Below are positions 32,132 to 40,939 of a stretch of DNA of 64,000 nucleotides, one piece after another (position 1 is the first letter of the stretch; each line of letters begins with the position of its first letter). The notes under the pieces are model-generated. The model made no database searches. It saw only the letters and a program-made list of their open reading frames with translations, and was not told where the DNA came from. Source of the DNA: Labilibaculum sp. (lineage in GTDB: Bacteria; Bacteroidota; Bacteroidia; Bacteroidales; Marinifilaceae); contig NZ_OY761461.1 of NCBI RefSeq assembly GCF_963664555.1, positions 1,674,001 to 1,738,000 of the forward strand, written 5' to 3'. Made by a program: the position numbers and the translations under genes.

Positions 32132-33838
32132 TTATTTTACTTCAATAACCTGAGAGGTTTTCGAAATGCCGTTTTCGTTAAATGCTTCAATTGTGATGTA
32201 GTAGGTTTTGTCAGAGTCAAGTGATTTAAGCAAATGTTCATTTTTACCATAAATCATCCATGAATTATATAGCTTGTCCGGAGCGATTCCCCAAATGATA
32301 TTATATCCCTGGCAGTCTTCCATTTGTTTCCAGCTGATCTTTGCATCTCGTCGGTCTTTTAAGCGTTCAACGCTAAAGTTCTTTACTGTTGATGGTGCTT
32401 TGCCTGAAGCATTTCCAAATATTCGAATATCCGAAATTGCAAGCGATGGAGTAGGAACTTCAATATTGGTATATTTTATAAATCTGGCCTTATAGGCCTG
32501 ATCCAGTTCAACGTAATCGTTGGGAGTATCTTTAAAACTATTGGATTTGTCAATCAGTGATTTCCAATTTGATCCGTCAACAGAGTATTCAATCAGATAC
32601 CGATGTTTTAAATTTTTATATCTGCCGTACATATTCGATTTGTAATCGTGAAAATTGATTTGAATTGCTTTTACGTCCATTGGTTTTTCGAGATCGATTG
32701 TAAACCATTCTCCGCCAGTGTTTGTTTCTGACAACCAGAATGTTTTTACATTTTCATCTGTTAGGTTTTCAATTCCTTTGGGAGATGAACTTTTAACGGG
32801 TTTATTGTATGATAAAAGCATCCATCCATGAAATTTGCCGGTTTTTTCTTTTGAATTTGGCGCATAATGTGGATAATCTCCAAATCGGGTATTGCTGTGC
32901 ATGAGTCCGTCTTCATCAAAGAAAACAGGATGCATGCAAAGTCTGCGCTCCCAGATTTCGTTGACAGAAAGAGCCATCGATCCGAAATGCCAGTAAGCAC
33001 CGGAAGTTGTTTTTACGATGCTTCCATGTCCGGCTCCGTTCATAAATCCTCCGGGCTTGTATACAACCGGATTGTGAGCTTGGTAAGTATAAGGTCCCAG
33101 TGGATTTTTAGAGGTGTAAACGCCATCAGCATAAACATTAAACTCTGTTCCCGGTGCGGCATACATCATGTAATAAGTTTCTTTGTGCTTTGTCAGCCAG
33201 GCACCTTCCATATATCCTTTAAGTAGGGTATCGGAATGGTTTTCCCCAAATCGTTCCCATCCGTGAATTTCCTGATTAAGGCTGAATAATTCTGTGGTGT
33301 TTTTTTCGGCAATAAATCTTTTGTTTTTATCCAACTTCTTGCCTCTGATCGGAAATTGATTGGAAGATCCCCAAAAGATATAAGCCTGATCATCATCATC
33401 AATAAACAGATCAGGATCTTGAAGATTATTGAGAATGGCAGGGACAATTTTCCAATCTCCTTTTTTAGGATTATCGGTATATAGCACACTCATAGAACCG
33501 GAAGGATCTCCGGTTACGTATAGAACCGAGTCTTTGTAGTTGTGTGCGGCAGGAGCATTGCATCCTTGAAAATACCACTTTTCCGGCTGAATAAAATCCC
33601 AGTTCAGCAAATCTGTAGAATGCCAGTAACCCAATGACCGTGTTACGAACATGTAGTATTCGCCACGAAATTCCACTACAGCAGGATCTGCTCCAGAGCG
33701 ATAGGAAAGGTCGTTTTGGGAATTGTAAATCATGTAGGTGTAGTCAATATTCAGCGGATTGCAATAGGTTTCTGCTGTACGCTGAGCAAAAGCTGAAACA
33801 CTTACAAAAGTTAAAAGGATGGTTAATAGTCTGAGCAT
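32132..33838 (-). CDS. GH43-like glycosidase with discoidin and Fn3 modules
   Basis: This secreted protein has 568 residues, with a signal peptide to about residue 18. The N-terminal five-bladed propeller (about 25-330) has the GH43-type acid residues: Asp51 in RSGADPAVV, Asp141/Asp143 in NLQDPDLF and Glu211 in GYMEGAWL. A discoidin/F5-8C carbohydrate-binding domain follows at about 345-475, then a fibronectin-III domain at about 480-568 (KISWKQMEDCQGYNIIWG). GH43 enzymes usually act on arabinosides, xylosides or galactosides; none is expected in a plain beta-1,2-glucan, so its role in this locus is unclear. It ends 11 bp before the GH144-like gene. Confidence 0.85.
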   Translation of the reverse strand: MLRLLTILLTFVSVSAFAQRTAETYCNPLNIDYTYMIYNSQNDLSYRSGADPAVVEFRGEYYMFVTRSLGYWHSTDLLNWDFIQPEKWYFQGCNAPAAHNYKDSVLYVTGDPSGSMSVLYTDNPKKGDWKIVPAILNNLQDPDLFIDDDDQAYIFWGSSNQFPIRGKKLDKNKRFIAEKNTTELFSLNQEIHGWERFGENHSDTLLKGYMEGAWLTKHKETYYMMYAAPGTEFNVYADGVYTSKNPLGPYTYQAHNPVVYKPGGFMNGAGHGSIVKTTSGAYWHFGSMALSVNEIWERRLCMHPVFFDEDGLMHSNTRFGDYPHYAPNSKEKTGKFHGWMLLSYNKPVKSSSPKGIENLTDENVKTFWLSETNTGGEWFTIDLEKPMDVKAIQINFHDYKSNMYGRYKNLKHRYLIEYSVDGSNWKSLIDKSNSFKDTPNDYVELDQAYKARFIKYTNIEVPTPSLAISDIRIFGNASGKAPSTVKNFSVERLKDRRDAKISWKQMEDCQGYNIIWGIAPDKLYNSWMIYGKNEHLLKSLDSDKTYYITIEAFNENGISKTSQVIEVK

Positions 33839-33925
33839 TGGTTTTAATTCTGGTTGAGTAATATTGAATTCCAGAGGCTTCTGGTTGTGAGAAACCTCTG
33901 GAATTAAGAATTCTATACAGAGAGA

Positions 33926-35644
33926 TTACTTCTCTGCATCATATATTGTTTGAATTTCTTCCTGCGAAAGAGCCGTATTAAAAACACGTAATTCATCAAG
34001 GTAACTTGAATCGGATAAGTGATTCCAGTAACTGAAAGTTTCACCTCCTGCACCAATCGTCATTGTAGTACATCCAGTCCAATCAATACCTTTTGAAAGA
34101 TCTGAGGATAACATTTCCACACCATTGAAATAAATTGTGCTTTTAGTTAGAGAAACAGTAACCGCAATTTGAATCCATTCGCCGGCAGTTGCATCAATAA
34201 CACCGCCATCATTCCAAACTTCTGCTGTTTCGGTACCAACATTTAATTTTATTCTTTGTTCGGTTGCACTTCCTTCCCGAAACAATCTAAAGCCCTGGTT
34301 GCGATTTTCGGGAATGTTATTTCCAACTACAAGAATTCCAGCGCGGTCCGGATCAGGGTTTACTTTATACCAAAATACAGTACTAAACTCTTCTCCAAAC
34401 AGCCCTTCGATAGGAAAAGTAAGGTAAGAATCAGTGGCTCCTGCAAAAGCATCACTTCCAAGTGCACTTTCGCCTGCAAAACCTGTTGTACCTACTACTG
34501 TGGCGTCATTGTAGCTAATTAAATCGGTATTGTTTCCATCGAAAGGCATATAAAATGTTTCACCGTATTTTGGCTGGTATGGATTGGTAACATTAATCAT
34601 ATCTTGAATCTCGTCTGCAGTTAGTGCTTTATTGAATAAACGGAGTTCATCCATAGCACTTCCATCTGATTTGTGATCCCAATAGCTAAATGTTTCGCCT
34701 CCGGAACCAATTGTCAATGTTTCGCATCCAGTCCAATCAATAGCCGCAGTCAAAGGAGAAGAGCTCATTTCAACGCCGTTAAAGAATATTGTACATTGCG
34801 TTTGTGAAATGGTAAAGGCGATGTGTACCCATTCTCCGGCGGCAACGTCAATAACATCACCATTATTCCAAACTTCAGCAGTACCAATACCAACATTAAG
34901 CTTAATTCTTTGCTCGGCACCATTTCCTTCCCGGAATAATCTGAATCCCTGATTACGATTTTCAGGGGTATCATTTCCAATAACCAGAATACCTGCGCGA
35001 TCCGGCGATGGATTCACCTTGTACCAGAATGCAGCAGTAAATTCAGGTGTAAGCATTGAAGCAATTGGGTAAGTTAGATAAGAATCGGTAGTTCCCGAAT
35101 AAGAATCCGTTCCGATTATACTTTCCCCGGCAAAACCGGGAGATCCGATCTTAGTTGCCTGTACAATGTTAACCAATTCATAATAGTCACCATCAAATGG
35201 CATATAAAACAATTCACCTTCAAATAGTGGAGTGTATGGAGGTTCTTTTGAGAAATTTACCGAGGATGTGGTACTTTTACCTTCCAGATCAGTAGCGATC
35301 ACAGTCATAATGTGATCTCCTGTATTTACATTGTCATAGTTAAATTTTTCAAGAGCAATTCGATAATCAGTAAATGTAGTAAAACCGGCTATCTCAGTTC
35401 CATCCATTAGCACAGATATGCTTCCAATTTCAATATCATCTGTTACTTTAATATCAATATCAATTGATGTTACCAAGTCAAGGACTTTAATCGTTGTTCC
35501 TTCAGTAGGGTAGTTTATTTTGATTACAGGTGCAGTTTCATCCACTCCTGGTTTCACTGCTGTAATCGGATCAATTCCTTCGTCGCATGCCGTAGCAAAT
35601 ACGAGAGCAATCATTACAATTAGTATATTTTTAAATAATTTCAT
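33926..35644 (-). CDS. Surface glycan-binding lipoprotein with two LamG domains
   Basis: This 572-residue lipoprotein has its lipobox Cys at residue 20 (VFATAC). An Ig-like/cadherin-like domain covers about 36-135. Two LamG/concanavalin-like domains follow, at about 146-350 and 358-572. They are so alike (both with FYMPFDG, FWYKVNP, RAGILV, NRNQGFRLFREG) that they must come from a recent internal duplication. The gene is the third in the operon after susC and susD, the usual place for a surface glycan-binding protein. It may be purely binding, as no catalytic motif is seen. Confidence 0.85.
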   Translation of the reverse strand: MKLFKNILIVMIALVFATACDEGIDPITAVKPGVDETAPVIKINYPTEGTTIKVLDLVTSIDIDIKVTDDIEIGSISVLMDGTEIAGFTTFTDYRIALEKFNYDNVNTGDHIMTVIATDLEGKSTTSSVNFSKEPPYTPLFEGELFYMPFDGDYYELVNIVQATKIGSPGFAGESIIGTDSYSGTTDSYLTYPIASMLTPEFTAAFWYKVNPSPDRAGILVIGNDTPENRNQGFRLFREGNGAEQRIKLNVGIGTAEVWNNGDVIDVAAGEWVHIAFTISQTQCTIFFNGVEMSSSPLTAAIDWTGCETLTIGSGGETFSYWDHKSDGSAMDELRLFNKALTADEIQDMINVTNPYQPKYGETFYMPFDGNNTDLISYNDATVVGTTGFAGESALGSDAFAGATDSYLTFPIEGLFGEEFSTVFWYKVNPDPDRAGILVVGNNIPENRNQGFRLFREGSATEQRIKLNVGTETAEVWNDGGVIDATAGEWIQIAVTVSLTKSTIYFNGVEMLSSDLSKGIDWTGCTTMTIGAGGETFSYWNHLSDSSYLDELRVFNTALSQEEIQTIYDAEK

Positions 35645-35758
35645 ATGATTATTATTTGTTTCTGTTTGCCATATGGAACTCCCAAATTACACTCATTCTC
35701 TTGGGTGTAATTTTTTTACATGGTCGTTTCATTTTCTTCATTTTAATGATCAAAATTA

Positions 35759-37294
35759 TTAGTTGCTGCCTTTTAAGACTGGAAGTAAATCAACTTGATT
35801 TTGAGGATATGGTAAATAAATCAAATCGGCGTTAAAGGTTCTTCCTTCGTAGCTTAGCTCGTTGTATTTTTCAAGACGAACCATATCGAAAAAGCGTGTT
35901 CCCCATTCCATGGCTAACTCAGCAAATTTCTCATCCATAACCTGTGCATTTGTAACTCCTGAGATTGCTGTTAAACCAGCTCTTTTTCGAACTAAATTTA
36001 CCGCAGCATCTGCAGATAGTGATGTGCTTGATGCGCCTTGAGTTATTGCTTCGGCGTGCATTAACAGGATTTCTGCATAACGAATGCAGGTGAAGTTTTT
36101 GTTTGTACCGTATGTCGTACGTCCAGGTGTAAGTTGATCTGATGGTAAATAGTGCTTGCCACTGGCAAAAAGTGCACGGGCATAATCATTAATTACATCT
36201 CCTGATCGGGTTGTGTTTGAAACCCATGCAGGAAGTGTTGCATAGTTCGGATCTTTTTGAATTTCAGCAATGCCTCTGTCTGTAAATAATACACTGGTTT
36301 CCAGACGAACAGTTTCACCTCTGTCAAGCATGAATTTGATGTACTTTAAGCTAGGTTCCCAAAAACCCCAACCACTGCCGGCTCCTTCAACTTTTGGAGT
36401 CCAGCTTTGCGGTCCAAAGAATTCGAACAGGTAACTTTTGCTATCTCCTGAAGCTTGTCCAAAGTCAGAATATTGCATTTCCAATAAATTCTCATTGTTT
36501 AGCTTCCCGGGAATTTTAAATAGCTCGTAAAAATCAGCTTCTAAACTAAATTTACCGGAACTGATAATTTGCGAAGTGGCATCAGCAACTGCCTGATAAT
36601 TTTTTAACTCCAAATTGGCAAGCGCTTTAATTGCAAGTGCAGTGTATTTAGTAACACCGCCGCGAATATCAGTTCTTTCATTCGGATTCATATCCGGTAA
36701 GAAAGGAATTGCTTCGTCCATTTGATCGGCAATATGCTGCATCACATCATTTTTTGATGTGATACCTGCAACCAATAATTCTGTAGGGTCTGAACTCGTT
36801 GGAACTAGAATATTTCCCCATGTTCGGGATATGTTGAAAAGAATCCAGCCACGAATTGTTTTTGCTTCAGCAATGTACTGTTCGCCTAGACTTTGATTTC
36901 CTGTTTCATCAGTATACAATTGAATTTGCTCCATTGCACTGTGAGAAGTGATCACATCTCGGTATTCACCTTCCCAGGCAGAATTGTACATCCAAAAATC
37001 TTTGTTGTAATTGTATAAGTCAGTCTCGGCAAAATCTTGTTGATCGCCTAAACCACCAGCGTTAACATCATCTCCCCGGATGGACATTAATGGATTTGAT
37101 TCCCAGCCTTTATTGTTGAATTCAGCATAAAGACCGATTAAGGGTGAAATCATATTTTCGGCAATTGAATAATCAGTGCTGTCTGCAATGGTAATATTCT
37201 CGGCAGGTTCGTCTAATTTGTCATCACAGGCAGCAGTAAACAAAATTGTAGCTGCAACAAGGGTGATATGAATAGAATATTTAAATAGTTTCAT
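35759..37294 (-). CDS. susD: SusD/RagB family outer-membrane lipoprotein
   Basis: This glycan-binding lid protein has 511 residues from the ATG at 37294 (MKLFKYSIH). The frame runs to 37327, but the extra codons overlap the end of susC and lack a signal peptide, so I placed the start here. The lipobox Cys is at residue 23 (LFTAAC). TPR-like SusD helices and family motifs follow (EAKTIRGWILFNISRTWG, FTCIRYAEILLMHAEA, RKRAGL), ending in FFDMVRLEKY. SusD sits on the SusC barrel and captures oligosaccharides at the cell surface. susC ends 19 bp upstream, so the two are co-translated as a pair. Confidence 0.93.
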   Translation of the reverse strand: MKLFKYSIHITLVAATILFTAACDDKLDEPAENITIADSTDYSIAENMISPLIGLYAEFNNKGWESNPLMSIRGDDVNAGGLGDQQDFAETDLYNYNKDFWMYNSAWEGEYRDVITSHSAMEQIQLYTDETGNQSLGEQYIAEAKTIRGWILFNISRTWGNILVPTSSDPTELLVAGITSKNDVMQHIADQMDEAIPFLPDMNPNERTDIRGGVTKYTALAIKALANLELKNYQAVADATSQIISSGKFSLEADFYELFKIPGKLNNENLLEMQYSDFGQASGDSKSYLFEFFGPQSWTPKVEGAGSGWGFWEPSLKYIKFMLDRGETVRLETSVLFTDRGIAEIQKDPNYATLPAWVSNTTRSGDVINDYARALFASGKHYLPSDQLTPGRTTYGTNKNFTCIRYAEILLMHAEAITQGASSTSLSADAAVNLVRKRAGLTAISGVTNAQVMDEKFAELAMEWGTRFFDMVRLEKYNELSYEGRTFNADLIYLPYPQNQVDLLPVLKGSN

Positions 37295-37313
37295 GATAAA
37301 ATGTTTTTTGTAA

Positions 37314-40300
37314 TTAAAAATTAACATTTAAGCCAAGTGTATATACTGCTGGGATAGGGTAGGTTTGTGTATCAATTCCATTTTCAACTTCAGGATTAAA
37401 TCCATTGTAGCTAAAGACAGTTAAAGGACGATCTGCAGTGAACGAAATTCTGGCTTCAGGAACTTTTACACCAAACATTACCTTTTGTGTTAGATTGTAA
37501 GCAATTTGAATGTTTTGAATTCTGAAGTAGGATCCATCTTCTACAAAATAATCACTCATCTTTTGGTTCCAGCCTTTTCTTAATCCTGCAGAGGAAGGAT
37601 ATTTATTTGATGTTCCTTCACCATGCCAACGGTTTTTTGCCAGATCAGCATCTATGTTTCCATCATTTGTCCAGATTAATTCACCGCGTTTACGATTCAA
37701 AATTTTGTTTCCGGTCTGTCCTAAAATGTTCATTGTGAATTCCCAGTTTTTGTAAGTTATACCAAGATTTGCACCGTACATGAAATTTGGAAAATAAGAG
37801 CCTAAAACAACTCTGTCGTCATCATCAATTTTTCCATCCTTGTTTTGATCTTTGTATTTTAAATCCCCGGGAGCCAACCCATTTTCCACGGCAACAGGAT
37901 CAGCGGCGACTTCAGCCTCATTTTGATAAACACCAACTACCTCACGTCCGAAAAATGCCAATAATGGTTCTCCAACAATTGAACGCTGACGAAATTCTGC
38001 TTGTCCGCCGTCTATATAGGGCTGACCAAACAAATCCCTTACTTCGTTTTTAAGAGTGGAAATGTTTGCTCCGATTGAGTATTTTAAATCTTTCGTAATA
38101 TTATCACTCCAACTCAAAGCCAGCTCGAATCCTGAGTTTCTGATTTCACCAACATTTTTTCTTACAGTACCTCCTATAAGAGGATTGGTAACATCTATAA
38201 CTGCATTTTTTGTGTCGCGGATATAATAATCAGCATCTACAGATAGTCTGTTAGCAAGAAGAGTTGTCGTAACACCAAAGTTTGTTTCTTCGGTAACCTC
38301 CCATTTAAGAGAAGAGTAGGTACTCGAGGTTGTTGTACCGGAAACTAAAACACCATCAATTGCAGTCGTTACAACATTGGTTGAGTTAGCACCATCGCTG
38401 GCCGCGATTTTATTATTTCCCAGTTTACCCCAACTTGCACGAAATTTTAAAAAATCAATAAATTCTACATCCTTCATGAAGTTTTCTTCTGAAATAACCC
38501 AACCAGCACCAACAGTTGGGAAATAACCCCATTTTTCCTGATACTTTGAGCTGCCATCCGCTCTCATGGTTCCGTAGAGTAAATATTTGTTGTTGAAATT
38601 ATAAGACATTCTTCCAAAATAGGACATACCATACTGTTTTCTTCCGTCATCATTAACACTATCAGATGGTTTACTCTTTGATTTACTAATGTACCAGTTT
38701 TCTTCAAGTCCAGATGGGAAATTTAAACCGGTTGCACTAAGATAATTCCAGGTTTCATCTCTGTAAGATGATCCAGCCATAAGTGTAAAGTTGTGTCCTC
38801 CAAAGCTGTCAGTATAGGTTAAAATATTATCCCAGGTTTGGTTTGTTGTAGTTTGAGAGTTTTTTTGAACTGAGTCATCAGTACGCTTAAAATTAGTGCT
38901 GACAAAATAAGCAAGATCAACAAATCGTCCTTCCTGCGAAGTAAAATCCTGACTGTAAGTTGTTTTGAAATTTAATTTTTTTGGTATAAGGTCCAGTTTA
39001 GCATAGAAATTTGCAAGTACTTTTTTTGTTCTAATGCGATTTTCACTTAAATCCATCGTTGGAAATGGGTTTTTACCTCCCCGATACCCTAAGTCTTCAG
39101 CACTCGCATATCTTGTTGGGCTTGCAGCAGTATTTAGTTCATCGTAAACAGGCATAATTGGTACCGCAAAATAAGCCACATTCCAAGCTGCCGATTCGGG
39201 TTCATATTTGGTCGAATTACTCAATATAATATTGCCACCAATTGTGAACCATTCATTTGCCTGAAAGTCAATTTTTGAACGAAGGTTAAAACGTTCATAC
39301 TCATTCTTCATATTCAAAACACCTTCCTGGGTAAAGAAACTTGTTCCAATTGAGTAAGTCGTATTCTCGTTACCTCCGGATACACTTAAACTATGGTTTT
39401 GAATAGCTGCAGTGCGCATAATTTCGTCATACCAATCTGTATTTACGTTTGGTACATTTGGATTTATACGACTTCTGCCGTATCGCTGCATCGCATTTAA
39501 TATGAATTGTTCATCTGCCGCCGATCCTGATTCTAAGGCCATATTTGTGTATTGTTCAGCATTCGCCATTTTCAATACATTCTGAGCCACTTGATATCCG
39601 TAATAGCCATTGTAATTAATTTGGGCTTTTTGATTTCGTTTACCGGATTTGGTTTCAATTAATACAACTCCATTTGCAGCCCGCACTCCATAAATAGCTG
39701 CCGCTGACGCATCTTTAAGTACTGAGGTTGATTCAATATCAGCCGTATTTAAAAAATCGATGTTGTCGTAAAATACTCCATCAACAACATACAAAGGTCC
39801 TTCGTTGCCATGTCCGGGATAAGAACCAATACCACGAAGGCGTATGGTTGGTGATTCACCCGGAGCCCCGGAACTAATAACCTGAAGTCCGGCAACTTTC
39901 CCCTGTAACGATTGCATAACGTTACCAGAAGGAGTTTTAACCAAGTCTTCAGATTTTACAGTGGTTATTGATGACGTTAGATCTTTTACGCTCATCTTTC
40001 CGTATCCAATAACAACAACTTCATCCAGACCTGTGGTAGATTCAAGTAAAGATACATTAATCAAGGTTTGATTATTTACAGGAATTTCCTGTGTTTTCAT
40101 ACCTATAAAACTGTAAACGAGTGTAGCATTGCTTAAAGCTTCAATGCTGTAGCTCCCATCAATATCTGTTACGGTTCCAGAAGTGGTTCCTTTAACAAAT
40201 ACGGTAACACCAATTAATGGCATTTCAGATTGGTCTGTAACTATACCTGTAATATTAGTACTGCTTTGTGCAAATACAGATATAGAAAACAACAAAAGAA

Positions 40301-40325
40301 TTAGGTTAGATAATAGTAATCTCAT
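37314..40325 (-). CDS. susC: SusC/RagA TonB-dependent outer-membrane transporter
   Basis: This outer-membrane importer for oligosaccharides has 1,003 residues. After a signal peptide (to FAQ at about 20) comes a carboxypeptidase-like regulatory domain (ITGIVTDQ ... GVTVFVKGTTSGTVTDIDG), a TonB-box-like segment (DEVVVIGYG), the plug domain (IRLRGIGSYPG, VDGVFYDNIDFLN) and a 22-strand barrel ending in an aromatic-rich terminus (LGLNVNF). It is the first gene of the operon and with SusD forms the uptake complex. The leader of 600 bp upstream holds a LacI-type site. No anti-sigma STN domain is present, so control does not go through an ECF sigma factor. Confidence 0.95.
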   Translation of the reverse strand: MRLLLSNLILLLFSISVFAQSSTNITGIVTDQSEMPLIGVTVFVKGTTSGTVTDIDGSYSIEALSNATLVYSFIGMKTQEIPVNNQTLINVSLLESTTGLDEVVVIGYGKMSVKDLTSSITTVKSEDLVKTPSGNVMQSLQGKVAGLQVISSGAPGESPTIRLRGIGSYPGHGNEGPLYVVDGVFYDNIDFLNTADIESTSVLKDASAAAIYGVRAANGVVLIETKSGKRNQKAQINYNGYYGYQVAQNVLKMANAEQYTNMALESGSAADEQFILNAMQRYGRSRINPNVPNVNTDWYDEIMRTAAIQNHSLSVSGGNENTTYSIGTSFFTQEGVLNMKNEYERFNLRSKIDFQANEWFTIGGNIILSNSTKYEPESAAWNVAYFAVPIMPVYDELNTAASPTRYASAEDLGYRGGKNPFPTMDLSENRIRTKKVLANFYAKLDLIPKKLNFKTTYSQDFTSQEGRFVDLAYFVSTNFKRTDDSVQKNSQTTTNQTWDNILTYTDSFGGHNFTLMAGSSYRDETWNYLSATGLNFPSGLEENWYISKSKSKPSDSVNDDGRKQYGMSYFGRMSYNFNNKYLLYGTMRADGSSKYQEKWGYFPTVGAGWVISEENFMKDVEFIDFLKFRASWGKLGNNKIAASDGANSTNVVTTAIDGVLVSGTTTSSTYSSLKWEVTEETNFGVTTTLLANRLSVDADYYIRDTKNAVIDVTNPLIGGTVRKNVGEIRNSGFELALSWSDNITKDLKYSIGANISTLKNEVRDLFGQPYIDGGQAEFRQRSIVGEPLLAFFGREVVGVYQNEAEVAADPVAVENGLAPGDLKYKDQNKDGKIDDDDRVVLGSYFPNFMYGANLGITYKNWEFTMNILGQTGNKILNRKRGELIWTNDGNIDADLAKNRWHGEGTSNKYPSSAGLRKGWNQKMSDYFVEDGSYFRIQNIQIAYNLTQKVMFGVKVPEARISFTADRPLTVFSYNGFNPEVENGIDTQTYPIPAVYTLGLNVNF

Positions 40326-40636
40326 GCTCTTTTATTTTTGATTATTAATAACCTCATAAAGGTCGGCCTATATAGGTGCTTGTTCCAAATTGATTGTGTT
40401 TATTAAACCTCAACAGCAATAAAAATCAACACAACATTGCCACTACGTATGATTGTTAAGTATCTTTTAATTAGATGTTTTACCTATATTAAAAAATGTG
40501 AAATATTTTGAGATGATAATGCATTTAAACGATATTTTTATATTTAGGTAGTGAGTATGTTGGGGTGATAATTTGAATTTTAGCTTGGTTAAACATATCA
40601 TAATTGAATTATGAAGGGTTAAAAAGTATTATTTTA

Positions 40637-40650
40637 CGAAATCGTTTTCG
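40637..40650 (+). promoter_or_regulatory. LacI-family-type operator
   Basis: CGAAATCGTTTTCG is a near-perfect palindrome with a single mismatched pair and contains GAAATCGTTTTC, which fits the LacI/GalR core GAAAnCGnTTTC. It lies 312 bp upstream of the susC start and 290 bp upstream of the adhesin start, so either operon could be the target. No LacI regulator is encoded in this window. Confidence 0.5.
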
Positions 40651-40845
40651 GTTTTGTGGCTGTATTTAAGGTATTGAAAAAATATGATTGTTCAGATTTA
40701 TTAATTAACAAATCCAACCGCATTTTTATTTAGTCTGCATTTTAATAAAAATTAAACAAATGAGCAATTTGTTCATATCCTGTTGGTTAGGTGTTTTTTT
40801 GAAGAGCAAAGTGAATCAAGTGACAAAAAGCCAAACTTTAATCGT

Positions 40846-40853
40846 TAAATTTG
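40846..40853 (+). promoter_or_regulatory. -7 promoter element TAAATTTG
   Basis: TAAATTTG matches TAnnTTTG and lies 86 bp before the chosen ATG of the adhesin gene. No -33 element of TTG type is seen at the expected distance. Confidence 0.45.
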
Positions 40854-40939
40854 CGTAATTAAAGTAAAAAAAATAGCCTTTCATCAAAAGGCAGACGCTT
40901 GGAGATTTGGAGTAGATGGTTTTTAACGAAAGAGTGAAT

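Larger units (their letters stand above)
40326..40939. other. 614-bp regulatory region between susC and the giant adhesin gene
   Basis: This AT-rich region separates two divergent operons and holds no gene. It contains the LacI-type palindrome at 40637-40650 and a -7 element for the rightward gene at 40846-40853. No confident promoter for susC could be placed. Confidence 0.7.

Noticed and set aside
37787..38053. 88-codon plus-strand frame inside susC
   Set aside because: It is antisense to a conserved barrel region of susC and rich in His/Gln/Leu, as expected from a shadow frame.
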